A DNA stretch of 64,000 nt from Solenopsis invicta (Eukaryota; Arthropoda; Insecta; Hymenoptera; Formicidae). Shown in pieces: positions 1-14,900 of the stretch (positions within the stretch are counted from its first letter, which is position 1; every line of letters starts with the position of its first letter). A program made the position numbers and the translations under genes. The DNA lies in NCBI RefSeq assembly GCF_016802725.1, contig NC_052668.1, forward strand, positions 26,964,501 to 27,028,500, given 5' to 3'. The notes beneath the pieces are model-generated. The model was not told where the DNA came from. It was given only the letters and a program-made list of their open reading frames with translations, and ran no database searches.

Positions 1-1764
1 CAAATAATCTTTTTATTAAAAAAATTTTAAATAGAACACAAACTTCTAAATAAATTTTAAATTTTGAGCATTATTGCTATACGATGTAATACGATGTAAT
101 TTGATGTCAATTCGATGGGTCATTTCGTGTTGAATATATGATGTCTGTTATTTTCCTGTTATCAGAAATTTATAGTAGATTTTTTGCATAAGCTGTTTTT
201 TCCCTAGTAGCATAAACAATGTAAAAAATGTTAAATCCATATTAAATCCTAATAAATTGCTATATTTATAAAATTTTAATAAATATTTATTAAAATTTTT
301 TATTAAGTCTGGAAGAGCAAATATAATATATTGTCGTTAAATAATTGCCATTTTGTCTGTTATATGTATAAAAGACTTCATATTATAGTGATTTAATGAG
401 TTTTCCTAAAATAGACAATACTTTTCGTTTCCTTTGCTGATGTAAATAGATTTTTAAGTGTCACAACAAAAATTTATTGCTATTTTTTGCTAAAATATTA
501 TTTGTCATATATAGAAGCATTATTTTATGAATTCTAAAAAGTTTAGGTGTTATTGCTAATTATGCAGTCAAATTTTATAACAAGCATGTCCATAATGTAA
601 TAAAATATGTATAATTATACATAATTATATAATCATTATATGTAATTTATATATAATTATACATGTAATTTTTTTTCGGGTCATTGTTCATATGGACAGA
701 CTAATTTTCAGAAATACTTAGAAAGTCTATTTTTTTTCTCAAAATTTTTTATACGTGTAAATTTTGAAATAGTCTAAGATTTCTCATTCGATAATTTCTA
801 AAAAGTACTTTTAACATTTTTGGATTTTATAACAATTTATTAGATATTATAGAACGTATAATCTTAGAAATTTTTGATTGTTTCATAATTAATATATATG
901 AAAAGTTTTGAGAAATAATATAAATTTTTTAGTTTTTTCTGAGTATTTCTGAAAAATGTTTTAATTCGCATACGAAATCTGAAAAAGTTATAAAATTATA
1001 CAGAAAATCTGAAAAATTCAGAAAAATTATATAAAAAATTTTAAGAAAAATTTTTAATTTTAAGAAGGATACAATTTTTCCATAACGTTTGTTTTATTCA
1101 AACATGTAAAAACAGTTTTGAATTATATTATATTATATATGTTTTATAAAAATTGTATCAATTATTTTATATTACATTAGATAATGTGATAGAATCATAT
1201 AGAAAAGCTTTATGTGATAACCTATCGTGAAGTTGATTGTGAGATTCAATTACTTATAAAACTCAATTTAATTTTAGTATAATCACAAAGTGTTCACAGA
1301 TTATCACTTATGCATCAATTTGTAAAAGTCAAGCAACGTCAGCAGCGGTCTTGACTTAGATGGATAACCGTTTAAAAAAAAATTCCATGAAGTTAGGGTC
1401 CCCATTAAAAATATCTAAGCTATATGATAAAGATGATACAAAAGTATAGAAAATCTGTTTAATATTTTAAATAAATCTGATAAATAATCTAAGAAATTTA
1501 CGAATCAAAAATTTAAATCAATCAAATAAAATTCTTTTTACACAACATAATATTTTATTATTGGTGAAATTTTTATTAAATATGATACACTATTATTTAC
1601 AACAGTGTCATAGATTTTTATATGCATGATATGTGAAATATTTTAACAACGCTACATTAAAATTGACACTACGTTAAAATTTGTATGCAAGATTTTGTCA
1701 TATAATTTAATAAATGTTTTTCTATCAAAGTTTTATAACTTTTATATATAAATAATTTTATGTA
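1..1764. other. AT-rich intergenic DNA, no gene seen
   Basis: Very AT-rich sequence with no convincing exon on either strand. The only recognisable structure is a short dispersed repeat at about 1296-1390 that recurs at 5515-5632. Confidence 0.6.
1296..1390 (+). repeat. dispersed repeat, copy 1
   Basis: This stretch aligns with 5515-5632. Both copies contain GTTCACAGATTATCAC, then AGTCAAGCAACG, then a GCGGTC..GACTTA block, and both end in an A-run followed by ATTCC. The likely source is an old transposon; its family is not recognised. Confidence 0.55.
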
Positions 1765-1765
1765 T

Positions 1766-2425
1766 AGACGGGAGATGGTAATATGGCACCCATTTTTATT
1801 TTATTGAATTTTATTGAACTTTGTTTATAAGTAATATTTTATATTAAAACTGGAACGATTATATTCGTCTAAGCGTTGTTTAACTGATTTTAGACTCAAA
1901 GTAATGAAATATTTATTATTATACTTAGAACGTGATTTATAAAAATATAACGCACTACATAATCGGTGGAAAAAAAGTAGTCGTAATGGCTAGCCCAAAA
2001 TTAATTTTCTAAAAATCTGATTACTAAAAAAAAGACAGTATTTTGATACAAAATAATATATTTTTAATTTTCCATTGTTTAGAATTTTCCTGGTTTAAAT
2101 TTTCCTTACGTTTAAAGACTTTATAGTCATGAGAAATATTACTTTATCTTTATTTAACTTCAAACAACAAACATAAAATGATATTTCTAATGGTTCTGAC
2201 ATCGCCCTTTAGAATAATAATCCAATTATCGATGAAATATTTTTATATAAAAATGTTATTTAAAAAACCATATTAACAAAGTCTTGTGTTAATGTTTAAC
2301 TCTGCATAATTCAAAGCGTGTACAGCCAAACAAATAGATAAATGACAAAAAAAAAAACATTCGAGTGCACATACATTTATGTGATAATACGCTCAAGTTT
2401 AAGAACGTACACTTTGAGTATACAT
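1766..2425 (-). mobile_element. non-autonomous DNA element, family M1, truncated copy (reverse orientation)
   Basis: Read on the minus strand, this matches the 3' two-thirds of the element at 6018-6914. The terminus near 1766 (GGAGATGGTAATATGGCACC) corresponds to the inverted terminus at about 6891-6914. Internal landmarks shared with that copy are the ATAATCGGTGG segment, the segment resembling GAGCCTAGAATC, and the AACTTGAG..TATTATCACA segment. Similarity stops near 2425, so the other end is missing. No coding capacity is seen. Confidence 0.6.
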
Positions 2426-2489
2426 AAAAAGATTTATTATCAATATCATAAAAATATTTATAAAATATGTATAAAATATTATAAATACT

Positions 2490-2592
2490 CATACAGCACA
2501 GAAGGCTGCAGAAATATTATTGCAACATTGCTGCAACGTTATAATATTGTTGCAACGTTGCAACAATATTGTTGCAAGTTTTGTGCTGTATG
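2490..2592. mobile_element. 103-bp miniature inverted-repeat element
   Basis: Exact 10-bp terminal inverted repeats, CATACAGCAC at 2490-2499 and GTGCTGTATG at 2583-2592, enclose a palindromic core made of GTTGCAACGTTGCAAC-type repeats. The whole element can fold into a hairpin. Related GTTGCTGCAACATT palindromes occur at 35275-35440. Confidence 0.6.
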
Positions 2593-4286
<1,694 letters not shown>

Positions 4287-4977
4287 TTATCAGTTTTACT
4301 TTTATTACTTATCAATATCATAATACATTATTATTACTTGTATTGTACATTAGTAAAATTTGTCGTGGTACAATTTAGGAAACTTGATAGAGTTATATTG
4401 ATATAATTTTATAAAAATATTGATTTAATTTTTATAACAATTTTAAATATGTACATACAATAAATGTAAAATATTTTACAATAAGTCTTCTTTCTTGAAA
4501 ACATAACATTTCAAAATATAATTGCATAATTACATGATTATCAACTATGTAAGTTAGTGAAAAATTTACATCAGATTTATCTGATCTTCTAAAATGCTAA
4601 TAGCATGCACAAGACAAAATAAAATTTGTAAAATTTTATTTATATTACTTATTTCTTATTTACTTTTTATTTTTGTCACTAAATGTTGCTTATTATGTGA
4701 AGTAAAAATGTAAAATATTGAATAAATACGGTTTAAAAGACCGATACGCATTTAACAACTCTTCTGCAAGTAATTATGATAAGTAATATTATGCAAAAAT
4801 GTTAAACCGATTCTCCCAGAATAGAAAACACTTAATTCATTTGAATTGCGTGTTTCTCACTAAAAAAAAGTTATTACTGTTTTATCTTACATTTCCAGTA
4901 AGCAAAGAACATTAAATAAACGTTTTGAAACATTGATTTCTTGTGACTTTTATCGACGTTCTTATATAATATTATGT

Positions 4978-5180
4978 ACATGTTTTTAAAACATTATCTA
5001 ATAATGTGATAATTCCGAATGTTTAAAACACGTTTCAATAATGTTGTTTCAAATATTTTTTCAATAATGTTATAAAAATGTTTTTAAAACATTACCTAAA
5101 TAATGTGATATTTCCAAATATTTAAGAAACGTTTTAATAATAATAAACGTTTTAATAATATTGTTCAAAATGTTTTTTTA
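4978..5180. repeat. tandem duplication of a ~100-bp AT-rich unit
   Basis: Two adjacent units each begin with ATGTTTTTAAAACATTA, followed by CTAA.AATGTGATA and then TCC.AAT.TTTAA. The first starts near 4978 and the second near 5078. Each unit begins with a short palindrome (TTTTTAAAACATT). Confidence 0.65.
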
Positions 5181-5514
5181 ACGTTTTTATATAATATTGC
5201 ATTAAATGTTTTTGAATCGTTGCTCAGCAATGAAATTATATAACCATGCATAACAATCAATAAAATCGCGGTCGATTGCTTTTGATAACGTCGGATAAAT
5301 GCATGCGATAGTAAAGTGTGTGTTTCTTTGAATGGATTTCAGTTGCCAAAAAATTGTTTAACAGTGTTCAATAATAAGAAAATAAGAAATTTATTAGTAA
5401 AATCAGTCGACCATTTATTATCATTGGATAAACGCGTGTGATAATGTAAAATACATTATGTTTCATCTTTTCTACATATATTCACCTAATCTATAGTTAT
5501 ACACACGTATTAGT

Positions 5515-5632
5515 ATAAAGCGTTCACAGATTATCACGAGGGATTCAGTTCGCAGCAGTCGCAGAAGTCAAGCAACGTTCACTGCGGTCACGACTTAAAT
5601 GAATGGCCACTTCCAAAAAAAATTCCCAAGAT
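5515..5632 (+). repeat. dispersed repeat, copy 2
   Basis: Second copy of the repeat at 1296-1390, in the same orientation. It carries the GTTCACAGATTATCAC and AGTCAAGCAACG landmarks and the CGACTTAAATG segment. Confidence 0.55.
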
Positions 5633-6017
5633 TTTTTTGCAAAAAATGTTTTTAAAATGCTACAAAAATAATTTTTTGCATTAAAATTATGCGGTGTAAC
5701 ATATTAATATTTACATTTCAGAGAAATATTTACATTGATATTTACATTAAATATTGTTGAGATGTTGATACAATATTAGTGTGCTGTATGGTTAATATTA
5801 TATAATAAACATTATCAAAATGTTAAAAAACATTAGCAAAATGTTAATTGTAACTGTTACTTCAACGTTACAGAAACCTCTAAATAAATGTCAAAGTTTG
5901 TTCATAGTGATGTTGATTACAACGTTAAATACAACATATTTGGAAACATTACATATTATTAAATAATATTGTAATAACATCACAGAAATGTTTGAGTGCT
6001 TACTGGGTTAATCATAG

Positions 6018-6914
6018 AAGAGGAGAGGGTATTATGGCTACTGTCGACAATATGGTTACCCCTATTATCTTCATTATTAGATGACGTATTCTAACAATTG
6101 CATATGGAGTTATTCATTTAGTATCCCGCCATTTTTTAGTGATGTTAATATGACAATACATAATAAGTGACAATTGTTATAAGACATTTTTACTTTTGAG
6201 CACTTCTAAACTTTTTCAAGGTTCACTTTTAACCTTTAAATACTTATACTTTCTCATTATTCTTAAACTTGAGTGTATTATTACACGAATGTACATACAC
6301 TTGAGTGTTTTTTTTTTATTATTTACTTTTTTATTTAGCTATACACATTTTGAGTTATACAAAGTTAAATCAATAATATGGAATTTCATTAATATGGCCT
6401 CTTAAGCGAAATTTTTATATTGAAATATTTCTTTGATAAATCGATCGTCATTCTAAAGAGTGGTGTTTAGAAACATTAAAAACATTATTTTATACTTGTT
6501 GTTTAATATTAAACAGAGATAAAATAATATTTCTAACTAAATTTCTAATGGTATTTTTAAAGTTACTGAACGCAAGAAAATTCTATATTAGGAAAATTCT
6601 AAACAATGGAAAATTAAAAATACATAATTTTGTAACAAGATACTGTGTTTCTTCTAAACTAAACTAACTTTTTTAAATTATTCTTATAGATAGCCATATT
6701 ACAACTACCGATTTTTTTCAGCCACCGATTATGCAGAGCATTAGATTTTTATAAATTATGTCCTAAATAATAAATATCTCATTACTTTGAGCCTAGAATC
6801 TGTCAAACAACACTTTGACGAATGTAATCGTTCAAGTTTCAATAGAAAATATTAATTATAAACAAAATGATTTAATAAAATAAAAATGGGTGCCATATTA
6901 TCCTCTTCTCCTCT
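6018..6914 (+). mobile_element. non-autonomous DNA element, family M1, apparently complete copy (~0.9 kb)
   Basis: The ends are imperfect inverted repeats. The left end reads GAAGAGGAGAGGGTATTATG, and the right end read in reverse is AGAGGAGAAGAGGATAATAT. TA lies next to both ends. The interior has no transposase-like frame. Three other copies are partly visible in the window: 1766-2425 (reverse), 53241-53425 and 63526-64000, so this is an interspersed family. Confidence 0.7.
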
Positions 6915-7056
6915 ATTAGTTAAAATAGTTATGGTATATCTTAAAAACATTTTAATAATCCTTTCCTTATTTGAGATAGTCAACTAAATCGAAAGGGGGG
7001 ATCAAGTGTATTCAGGTTCCCCTACCAAAACATTTTTTGCGTATACAGCATATGCT

Positions 7057-7090
7057 TATATATACGGTACGCGATTTTTCTAAAGTCAGT
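7057..7090 (+). promoter_or_regulatory. FAR-1 core promoter: TATA box plus initiator
   Basis: TATATATA at 7057-7064 is followed by TCAGT at 7086-7090. That places the initiator A (7088) 31 bp after the start of the TATA box, the usual arthropod spacing. The 5' leader would be about 114 nt before the ATG at 7202. FAR-2 has the same arrangement, which supports the call. Confidence 0.6.
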
Positions 7091-7201
7091 CTTCGGAGTT
7101 ACTGCAAGTCAAATAAACATTTGAAAAAGTTCAAAAGTCGATAAATAATAATTATTTTTTTATATCTGTGTTAACTTTACGTATTACTAATAGTAAATAA
7201 A

Positions 7202-10200
7202 ATGGAAGTTGAAGAATCCCAAACACCAATACAAAATTTTTACGCCGAACAATCAATCCTTATTACAGGTATTTAGCATGTGCATAGTGCAAATAAGTTT
7301 AACAAAGAAAAACATTTTTCTTGAGATAATTTATTCTTCACCAAGAGACGTCACAATATCATATCATAACGAATAGCATCATGACAATATAATATAACAT
7401 TAATATGTACTTATACAAAAATAATATAAAACCAATTTATACAAATTTAAACAAAATTAAATAATATAGCAATAAAGTCAATAAAACGAGCATATTATTG
7501 GATGTTAGTATAAATGAAAATCTCTTTAATTTCATATTCAAAACATACGGGATGGCCAACTCTATAGTAGTCGAAAACATACGTCTCATCTGTTTTGAAT
7601 GTAAAATTAAAGAGATTTTATTTATACTGACCATGGATATATAGAGTGCTGATTGCGTCGAATTTGTAACGCTAATTGAATGTCGCCATATTGGAAAGAC
7701 AGTGCTCACGCTTGCACATTTCCTCGCAGAATTGCTTTTTCTTTTTTTATTTATTTATTTTTTTGACAGTTTGAGAATTAAACTAGAGTCGTAAACCTTA
7801 TATTAATATAGGTTATATAACGCATCACCCGTAGAATTGGCTAATCTCTAGATTGAACTATGGGCAAGTTTTTTAATTCATTGATTGATCAATCGCATTA
7901 TGCGCAAATACAACTTTGTCCTGTAAAAGCTGCATTTGCGCATAACGCGATTGATCAATCGAATTAAAAAACTCACCCTATTTACAAGAGTTTAGTCAAG
8001 TTGACGACACGTGCCCTAAATGAGACACAAAATTAAAAAAAGAAAAAACTGTTTACAAAAGTATTTACAGCTGTTTATGCAATAAGTTTTGCTTCTATAA
8101 ATTAAATTGGGACGGTGCTGTTTTTGCAATAATACGAGAAGGCACGAATTTACATTGTCATATCACAAATATTACATTATTACATTACTTTTATTTACAT
8201 TATCCGCAGTGTGAACTCTCGGTATCCGACGGATGCGTCATCATATGAGATTTATATAGGTCGCACGCGTGCGGTACTCACGCGTGCGAGCGATATGTAC
8301 AAATATAAAAGTTATCTTTATCTTACCAATTTAAGCAATCAATTTAAATAGCTCAAAATCTCAATATTATATTCTTAAACATATTGTAGATTTTCTCTTA
8401 ACAATCAGCAACTCTTACAACAATGGCTAAATAATTATCCGGTTAAAAATTGGATACCAACCAACTCGACCACTTTATGCTCTAACCATTCATAATAATT
8501 ATCAACAGTAAATACTTTTGTTTAATTAAAAAATTCCTGCATTTAATTTGGGACAAAAATATTGCGGGGAGATATAACATCAATACACATTGCATATATC
8601 TATACAGTACACACACATAATCTACTTTATATATACTTCATATATATGCTCTAACAAGCTTATAATTCTTTAATAATTTCAAATATGTATGTATAATGAT
8701 ATCAAGTGAAGTTCGCGTTACTCTTCTGCACTTTTCGTCCACAAGTTACATTTGTAAATGTTCGCATTTATGCACGTATTGGGCATGCGTGAGCACAGTC
8801 TCTTTAATATGGTGACATTCATTGAGGAACCTGAAAATTGTGGTGGAGAATAAAACATCAGTAATCTATATATCTATGATACTGACATTGAACTATTTAC
8901 TCGTTTCATCACTAATACATTATTTAATATGTACACTTAAAAAAATATACTAAATTTTAATAAATATTTGCTTGTGCAATTGCAAAAAAATATTTACTTG
9001 CGGTACATAAATACTTACACAATAAAAAAACCGATAGTTAAATTTAAATAGCTGTGCTTTTACTATATATATATATATACATATATATATTTATATATAT
9101 ATATATACATATATATATTTACATTTAGTAAGTATTTTTTGCAAATATACCAACAAATATTTATTAAAACATTGTAAAATTTGTATATGTTACATATATA
9201 CGTACATACGTATACATGTATAATACTTTGTTGCTCTGTTTTGCAGGAAGTACCGGTTTTCTTGGAAAGGTATTAATTGAAAAATTGTTACGAAGTTGCC
9301 CTGACATTTCTACCTTATATTTGCTAATACGTTCGAAAAACACGTGTCCCGAAAGCCGATTAAACGACATGCTTAACATACCTGTGATTATCTAAAAAAA
9401 AACAAGATTAAGATATAAGTTAGGCGTGAATAATGTCTTTTTGCTTAAAGCTGTCTTCCTTATTCTATATAGGATGCATTGTTACATACACTATAGAAAA
9501 TCCTGAAGGCAAAAGTAAACTTTAAGCAAAATTGCATTTTTAACGCTATGTTATTAGTGAATTGTTTGTTATCTAAATCTATTCCATCTACTTTAGCTTT
9601 ATGACAGAGTGAAAAGAGAAGTACCCAATTTCCGCAAAAAAATCGTGCTTATCACAAGCAACCTTGACACCGAAGATTTTGGATTGGCAGAAAGTGACAA
9701 AAGCATATTGATAAGTAAGGTAATTAAATCAGATACAATACTATTCTCTTTCCTGTATATTCTAATACACCAAAAATTGTATTAGACACTTAAACAAATG
9801 TATGTTTGACATAAATCTAATTATAATATATCATAATCTAATCTTAAATTGAATTCTCAGAATTTAATAAACAATCTCACAGAAAGGCCAATATAATCAA
9901 ACGGCAGTTAGAGAGACAGCAACTGGTTACAAACAATTACTTTTATTAAATCAATTCATCTTCTTAAATCACTAAATGGATTTACTAAATCTATAATGGT
10001 GTCTTTCAAATTTCCCAAGTCAAAGGAAATTTATTGTCGATTACTTTTCTTGCCATCGGTCCTGTTAAAAAATAAGCGGATTTGAATAGGATATTTAATT
10101 TATCACATCCCATGTTCCGTCAACAACATTTTGATAAATCCACATATTTATTAATAATGAATACCTTTTTTTCGAGGAGAAATCTATTATGGATTTTTGA

Positions 10201-11282
10201 TCCCCGGGGCTTTACAGTCTGGACTTAACTTTTTCAGTCATTAAAAAGAAATTGAATTCTAATTTTAGAATACAAAATAATGGTGTAATTAATAACACAG
10301 ATATTAAAATTAAGAATGCAGAAAAAGACTTTCGTCGCGAAAAACAACCTTGCAATATGCATAGCTTACGTGACTTTAACGAAAAAGATGTTTCTATTTT
10401 ATGACTGATTTCAGAAACCTTTTTTGTTAAAATTAATTTTTTTCGTTAAAGTCACCTAAGCTATGCATATTGCAAGGTTGTTTCTAAATTCCTGATATAA
10501 TCTGTACAAATGGGATTGCGACAAATGTCTTTTTCTGCATTCTTAATTTTAATATCTGTGTTAATTACACCATTATTTTGTACACAATTGCTTATAAAGT
10601 TGTAATGTTTCCTCTCTTCTCTGTATTTACATACGTTAGAATTAAATGTGCGTAATCAATTGTATTTACGTTATTCTCACAAGATCGCTGCTTACACAGC
10701 GTATACATTTATAAAATTTTTTAATTAATTTGAACATGTAAGTTTTTGCAGTTGTTAAAATTTATTGATTGTTAATTACGATTTTATTTTTGTACAACTT
10801 TATATGACTATTTTTATTTCTTATTCTTTTGTAAAGAAATGAACCTTTAACTGCATTATACTTAATGAGGCTAACACGGATTTCTGTAATATTGTACGTT
10901 GAGGATGACTCTAAAGAAAATCGAAACGTTCAATGATAGATTGATTTAATAAAATTAATTAATTTTAACTAGTCGTTGCGGCTTTGTAACCGCGCCTTGG
11001 CTCTTATTGGCAAATCTGTAAGTTTGTTTAATTATAATTTTGTACGCGCAAGTAGAAATAAATATTGTTCTATTTTGTTACTTTTTTTTGAAAACGTTAT
11101 AATGTAATATTGTATAATAATTATTATAGGTATCCATAATTTTTCATATTGCGGGAAATGTACGTTTCACTGAGAATATCAAAACTGCTACAACGATAAA
11201 TATTAACGCTGTTGATACCATCTTAAAACTCGCAAAGCAAATGCCAAATTTAAAGGTAAATCTTTTGTCTGATAATTATAAC

Positions 11283-11325
<43 letters not shown>

Positions 11326-11868
11326 GTAAAATAATTTGAATTTAATGTTTATGTTGCAGTCACTTATTCATGTATCCACCGCATATGCAAATTGCCATAT
11401 AGACCATATCGAAGAACGATTGTACTCATATCCTATTAATCATAAGAGTCTTATTATGATTACACGTGACTTATCCGAAAATATGATAAAAAAGAAAATA
11501 TCTAGGTATATATATAGTCTGCAATACATATACTAAAATAATTAAGTACTTTAATGTAAAAAGTTAAACTAACGTTTGTGTAGGATCATTTCAATATGGC
11601 CGAATTCATATACATTCACGAAAGCAATTGCAGAAGGGCTTATCAGAGAAGAATGCGAAGATTTACAAGTTGGAATATTTCGACCTGGGATGGGTAAGAG
11701 AATGATGATAAAAACTAGTAGATTTTTTGTTAAATAATTTAATAAAATTTATACTACATTTATATATCATATAATTATACTACTTTTGTTTACAGTTTGA
11801 TAATAAAATTCTATAATTCTAAAGTAATGATGAATAATCACGAATATGTGTGTGTGTGTGTGCGTGTG

Positions 11869-11923
<55 letters not shown>

Positions 11924-14900
11924 TGCGTGCGTGCGTGCGTGCGTGCGTGTGTGCGTGCGTGCGTGCGTGCGTGCGTGCGTGTGCGTGCGCGTAATAATTA
12001 ATTTTTATTCTTATAAATCTATAAAAAAAATAATTGAAATATCTTTCAGTTACATGTAGCGCCAATGAACCATTTGCCGGATGGATCGACAATAAGTATG
12101 GGCCAATAGGTTTTTTAGCGAGTATAATGTGCGGTTTCACAAGATTTCTACGTTGTAATAGCGACCATAAAGCAAATATAGTGCCAGTTGATTTCACTGT
12201 AAATGCGTTAATTGCTAGCGCATGGGACGTCTATAAGCAATGCAGGTATAATCACGTACATACGAGTATATCGTAATCAATTACATACATTCATTACACG
12301 ATAAATTTCGAAATTGAATATGAAGATAAGATTATTGATCAGGATCTGTTGTAAGATGTAAAAGCTGCGTCTTTCTAATAGCTGCGCCTACATTTATATG
12401 ATGCTCAGTTTTATTTTAACTGTCATTGCACTAAGGCAAGTCAATATATAAGTCGCAAAACTGGATAGAGGTAATAATAATCAAAGTAACTTCCTGACAT
12501 TTGTTTTACTTTTTGACATATTCACCCTGTACATTCAGACACTTATCCCATCACTTTAAAAATCTTTGAAAGCCGGCGGCAAAAAAGTCTTTTGATTGCT
12601 GTCGTAGCCAACGTGTAACCGCTTGAATATCTTTTAGCTATTAGTTTCAGGACCAAAATTTCAGTATTTACAATCAAAATTTGTTGTCGTTGATTAAAAA
12701 GAAAAGAATCCAGCAAACAGAAACAAATTGAAGTGGATAGAAATGAATTCACTGATGATGTCGTAATCTAAGAGATTACACGTTGACTGCAACAGCAACC
12801 AAAAGATTTCTAAGATTTCTTTGCCGCTGGCTTTCAAGAACTTGTAAAGAAATGGGATAAGTGTCTGAATGTACAGGATAAATATGTCAAAAAATAAAAC
12901 AAATATCAGGAAATTACTATGATTAGTATTGCCTCTATTCAGTGTTGCGACTTATATATTGACTTGCCCTTTTATCAATATATTTTTTAGCGATAAAAAA
13001 ATTGAATATTGTTTTATAATTAAAATACTAAAATGTAATTGGAAGATTACAAAAACAAAAGTTGGATTTTATTTACAGTGACTACTCTACTTCCTTAACA
13101 AAAGAAAACCCTAAATTGGAGAGTTAATCACTAACTGAGGATTAACATCTAAATTTGAAGATTAACCACAAAATTTAAGAATTATCCTCAAAAATTAACG
13201 AGTAGCACTAAAAATTTGGTGGTTGATTTCCAACTTTCAAAGTAGACATCAAATAATTCGATGTCAAGCCCCAACTTTAATTACGGCAGCTTGTTTATAC
13301 ACGTTCACATTTCTTTTTCTTTATTTTTGTCGCGTTTTTCCCTTTTTGGAAATAAAATAGCAACACAACTGCAAAAATACAACTTATTTTGTTTCCTTGT
13401 TCTTTCTATTTTATGTGAATCAAATAATGCAGCAATCGATTTCTATAATACACACGCAATGATATTTAAGTACAGTTATCACAAAAGTATGCATTACGCC
13501 ATTTGAATTAAAGTTTTCTTCTAATAAAACACGTCCTCCAGTGGGGAAAATACAATATTATTTTTCTTTTAACCCAACAATTATAAATATTAATTGTAAT
13601 TAAATGAAATTATTTGTGTGTGCGTTTCGTACTTTTTAAAATAAATTATACTATAATTGAAACATTTAATTTAATTTAATTTAAATGTGTTAACTAAAGA
13701 TAAATAGAAGGAAATTAAATATTTTTTTTACGTAAAATACATTTCTTTTTTAAACAACACAAAAACTTTTTCTTCAATATGTTGTTTTCTTTCAGATCGG
13801 TATACTGATATGTATTTAACATATAAAAATGTATTTAATCTATATCTTTTATTATTACAACTTAGTTCTTTGTAAATAATTTTAAAATGATAAACTACCA
13901 TTATTTAAATATAGATTAATATAAATCTGATTGACTACATTATTATGTAATAACTATTTCTAATTAGGTAAATTTAAAAAAAAAATAATAAGTATTTTAA
14001 TAAAATAAACATTTTATAGATTTTTACTTGAACATAAATGAGCCACTTTGTTTGTAAATTCTTTACTATAAAAAATACATTTAACCTGAAATATTTTTCT
14101 AGTATTTTAAATATTTTCAAATAAACATTTACGTTCTGTGAGTTTTTTTGAGAACTTTTCAGCATTTTGAAATATGGCGTGAGTTTTTAATTTATCGATT
14201 GATCAATGCGTTAAAATAAATATAATTATAATAAGAAGCTTGCCTATATTAGAATACACTACTCTAAAGACTTAAAAGAGTAGAAAAAATTAAAGATTAA
14301 GTAGTTTTATTCGTATTGAATGTCGGTTCCTAATCCCTATTTAAAAGGAAAATAGTTTATGATTTATTCGTGACTCGTACTATCACGCTATCATACTAAC
14401 AAGAAAAAAACCTTTTCTTGCTTTCAATAAAAAAAAGACACGTTTTTTCCTATGCTTTTTTTACTAATAAACTTTCTTCTGTTCATTACATCTCTCATGC
14501 TAACTATTTAGATAGGATGAATGGCCTAATTAATTAATTTTGTCCCAAAAATAGTAAGAATTCGATGTTAAATGCTTTTTTGAACGTACATAGTATAGAT
14601 TTCTGAATGTATTATATTACTATTGTATAATTGCATTTTATTTTCCTTAAATTCTTGAAGATTAACTTACTGTAATATACTTATTGCAATTATAAATGTA
14701 ATAACATTTTATTAATTTTACAATTTCAATGTTTTCTTTTAAACATACATTTAAAATCAAATTGTTAGTACTTGAACTGTCAATAATTGGGTCATTTAAT
14801 TTATTGTTATAATCATATATTGTGCATATCAACGTATGGTTATTTATGATACAACTTAACTGTATTTATAATAAATCAATTTATTTTCTAGGAAAGGCAA

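Larger units (their letters stand above)
4287..6017. other. intergenic repeat debris
   Basis: No gene is seen. The stretch holds a two-copy tandem repeat of about 100 bp (4978-5180), the second copy of the dispersed repeat (5515-5632), and AT-rich sequence rich in AACATT/AATGTT inverted motifs typical of decayed MITEs. Confidence 0.5.

Noticed and set aside
11797..12059. CVRA-repeat open frames in FAR-1 intron 6
   Set aside because: Produced by the GT/GCGT microsatellite. Only the part from 12050 belongs to a real exon, in the FAR-1 frame.
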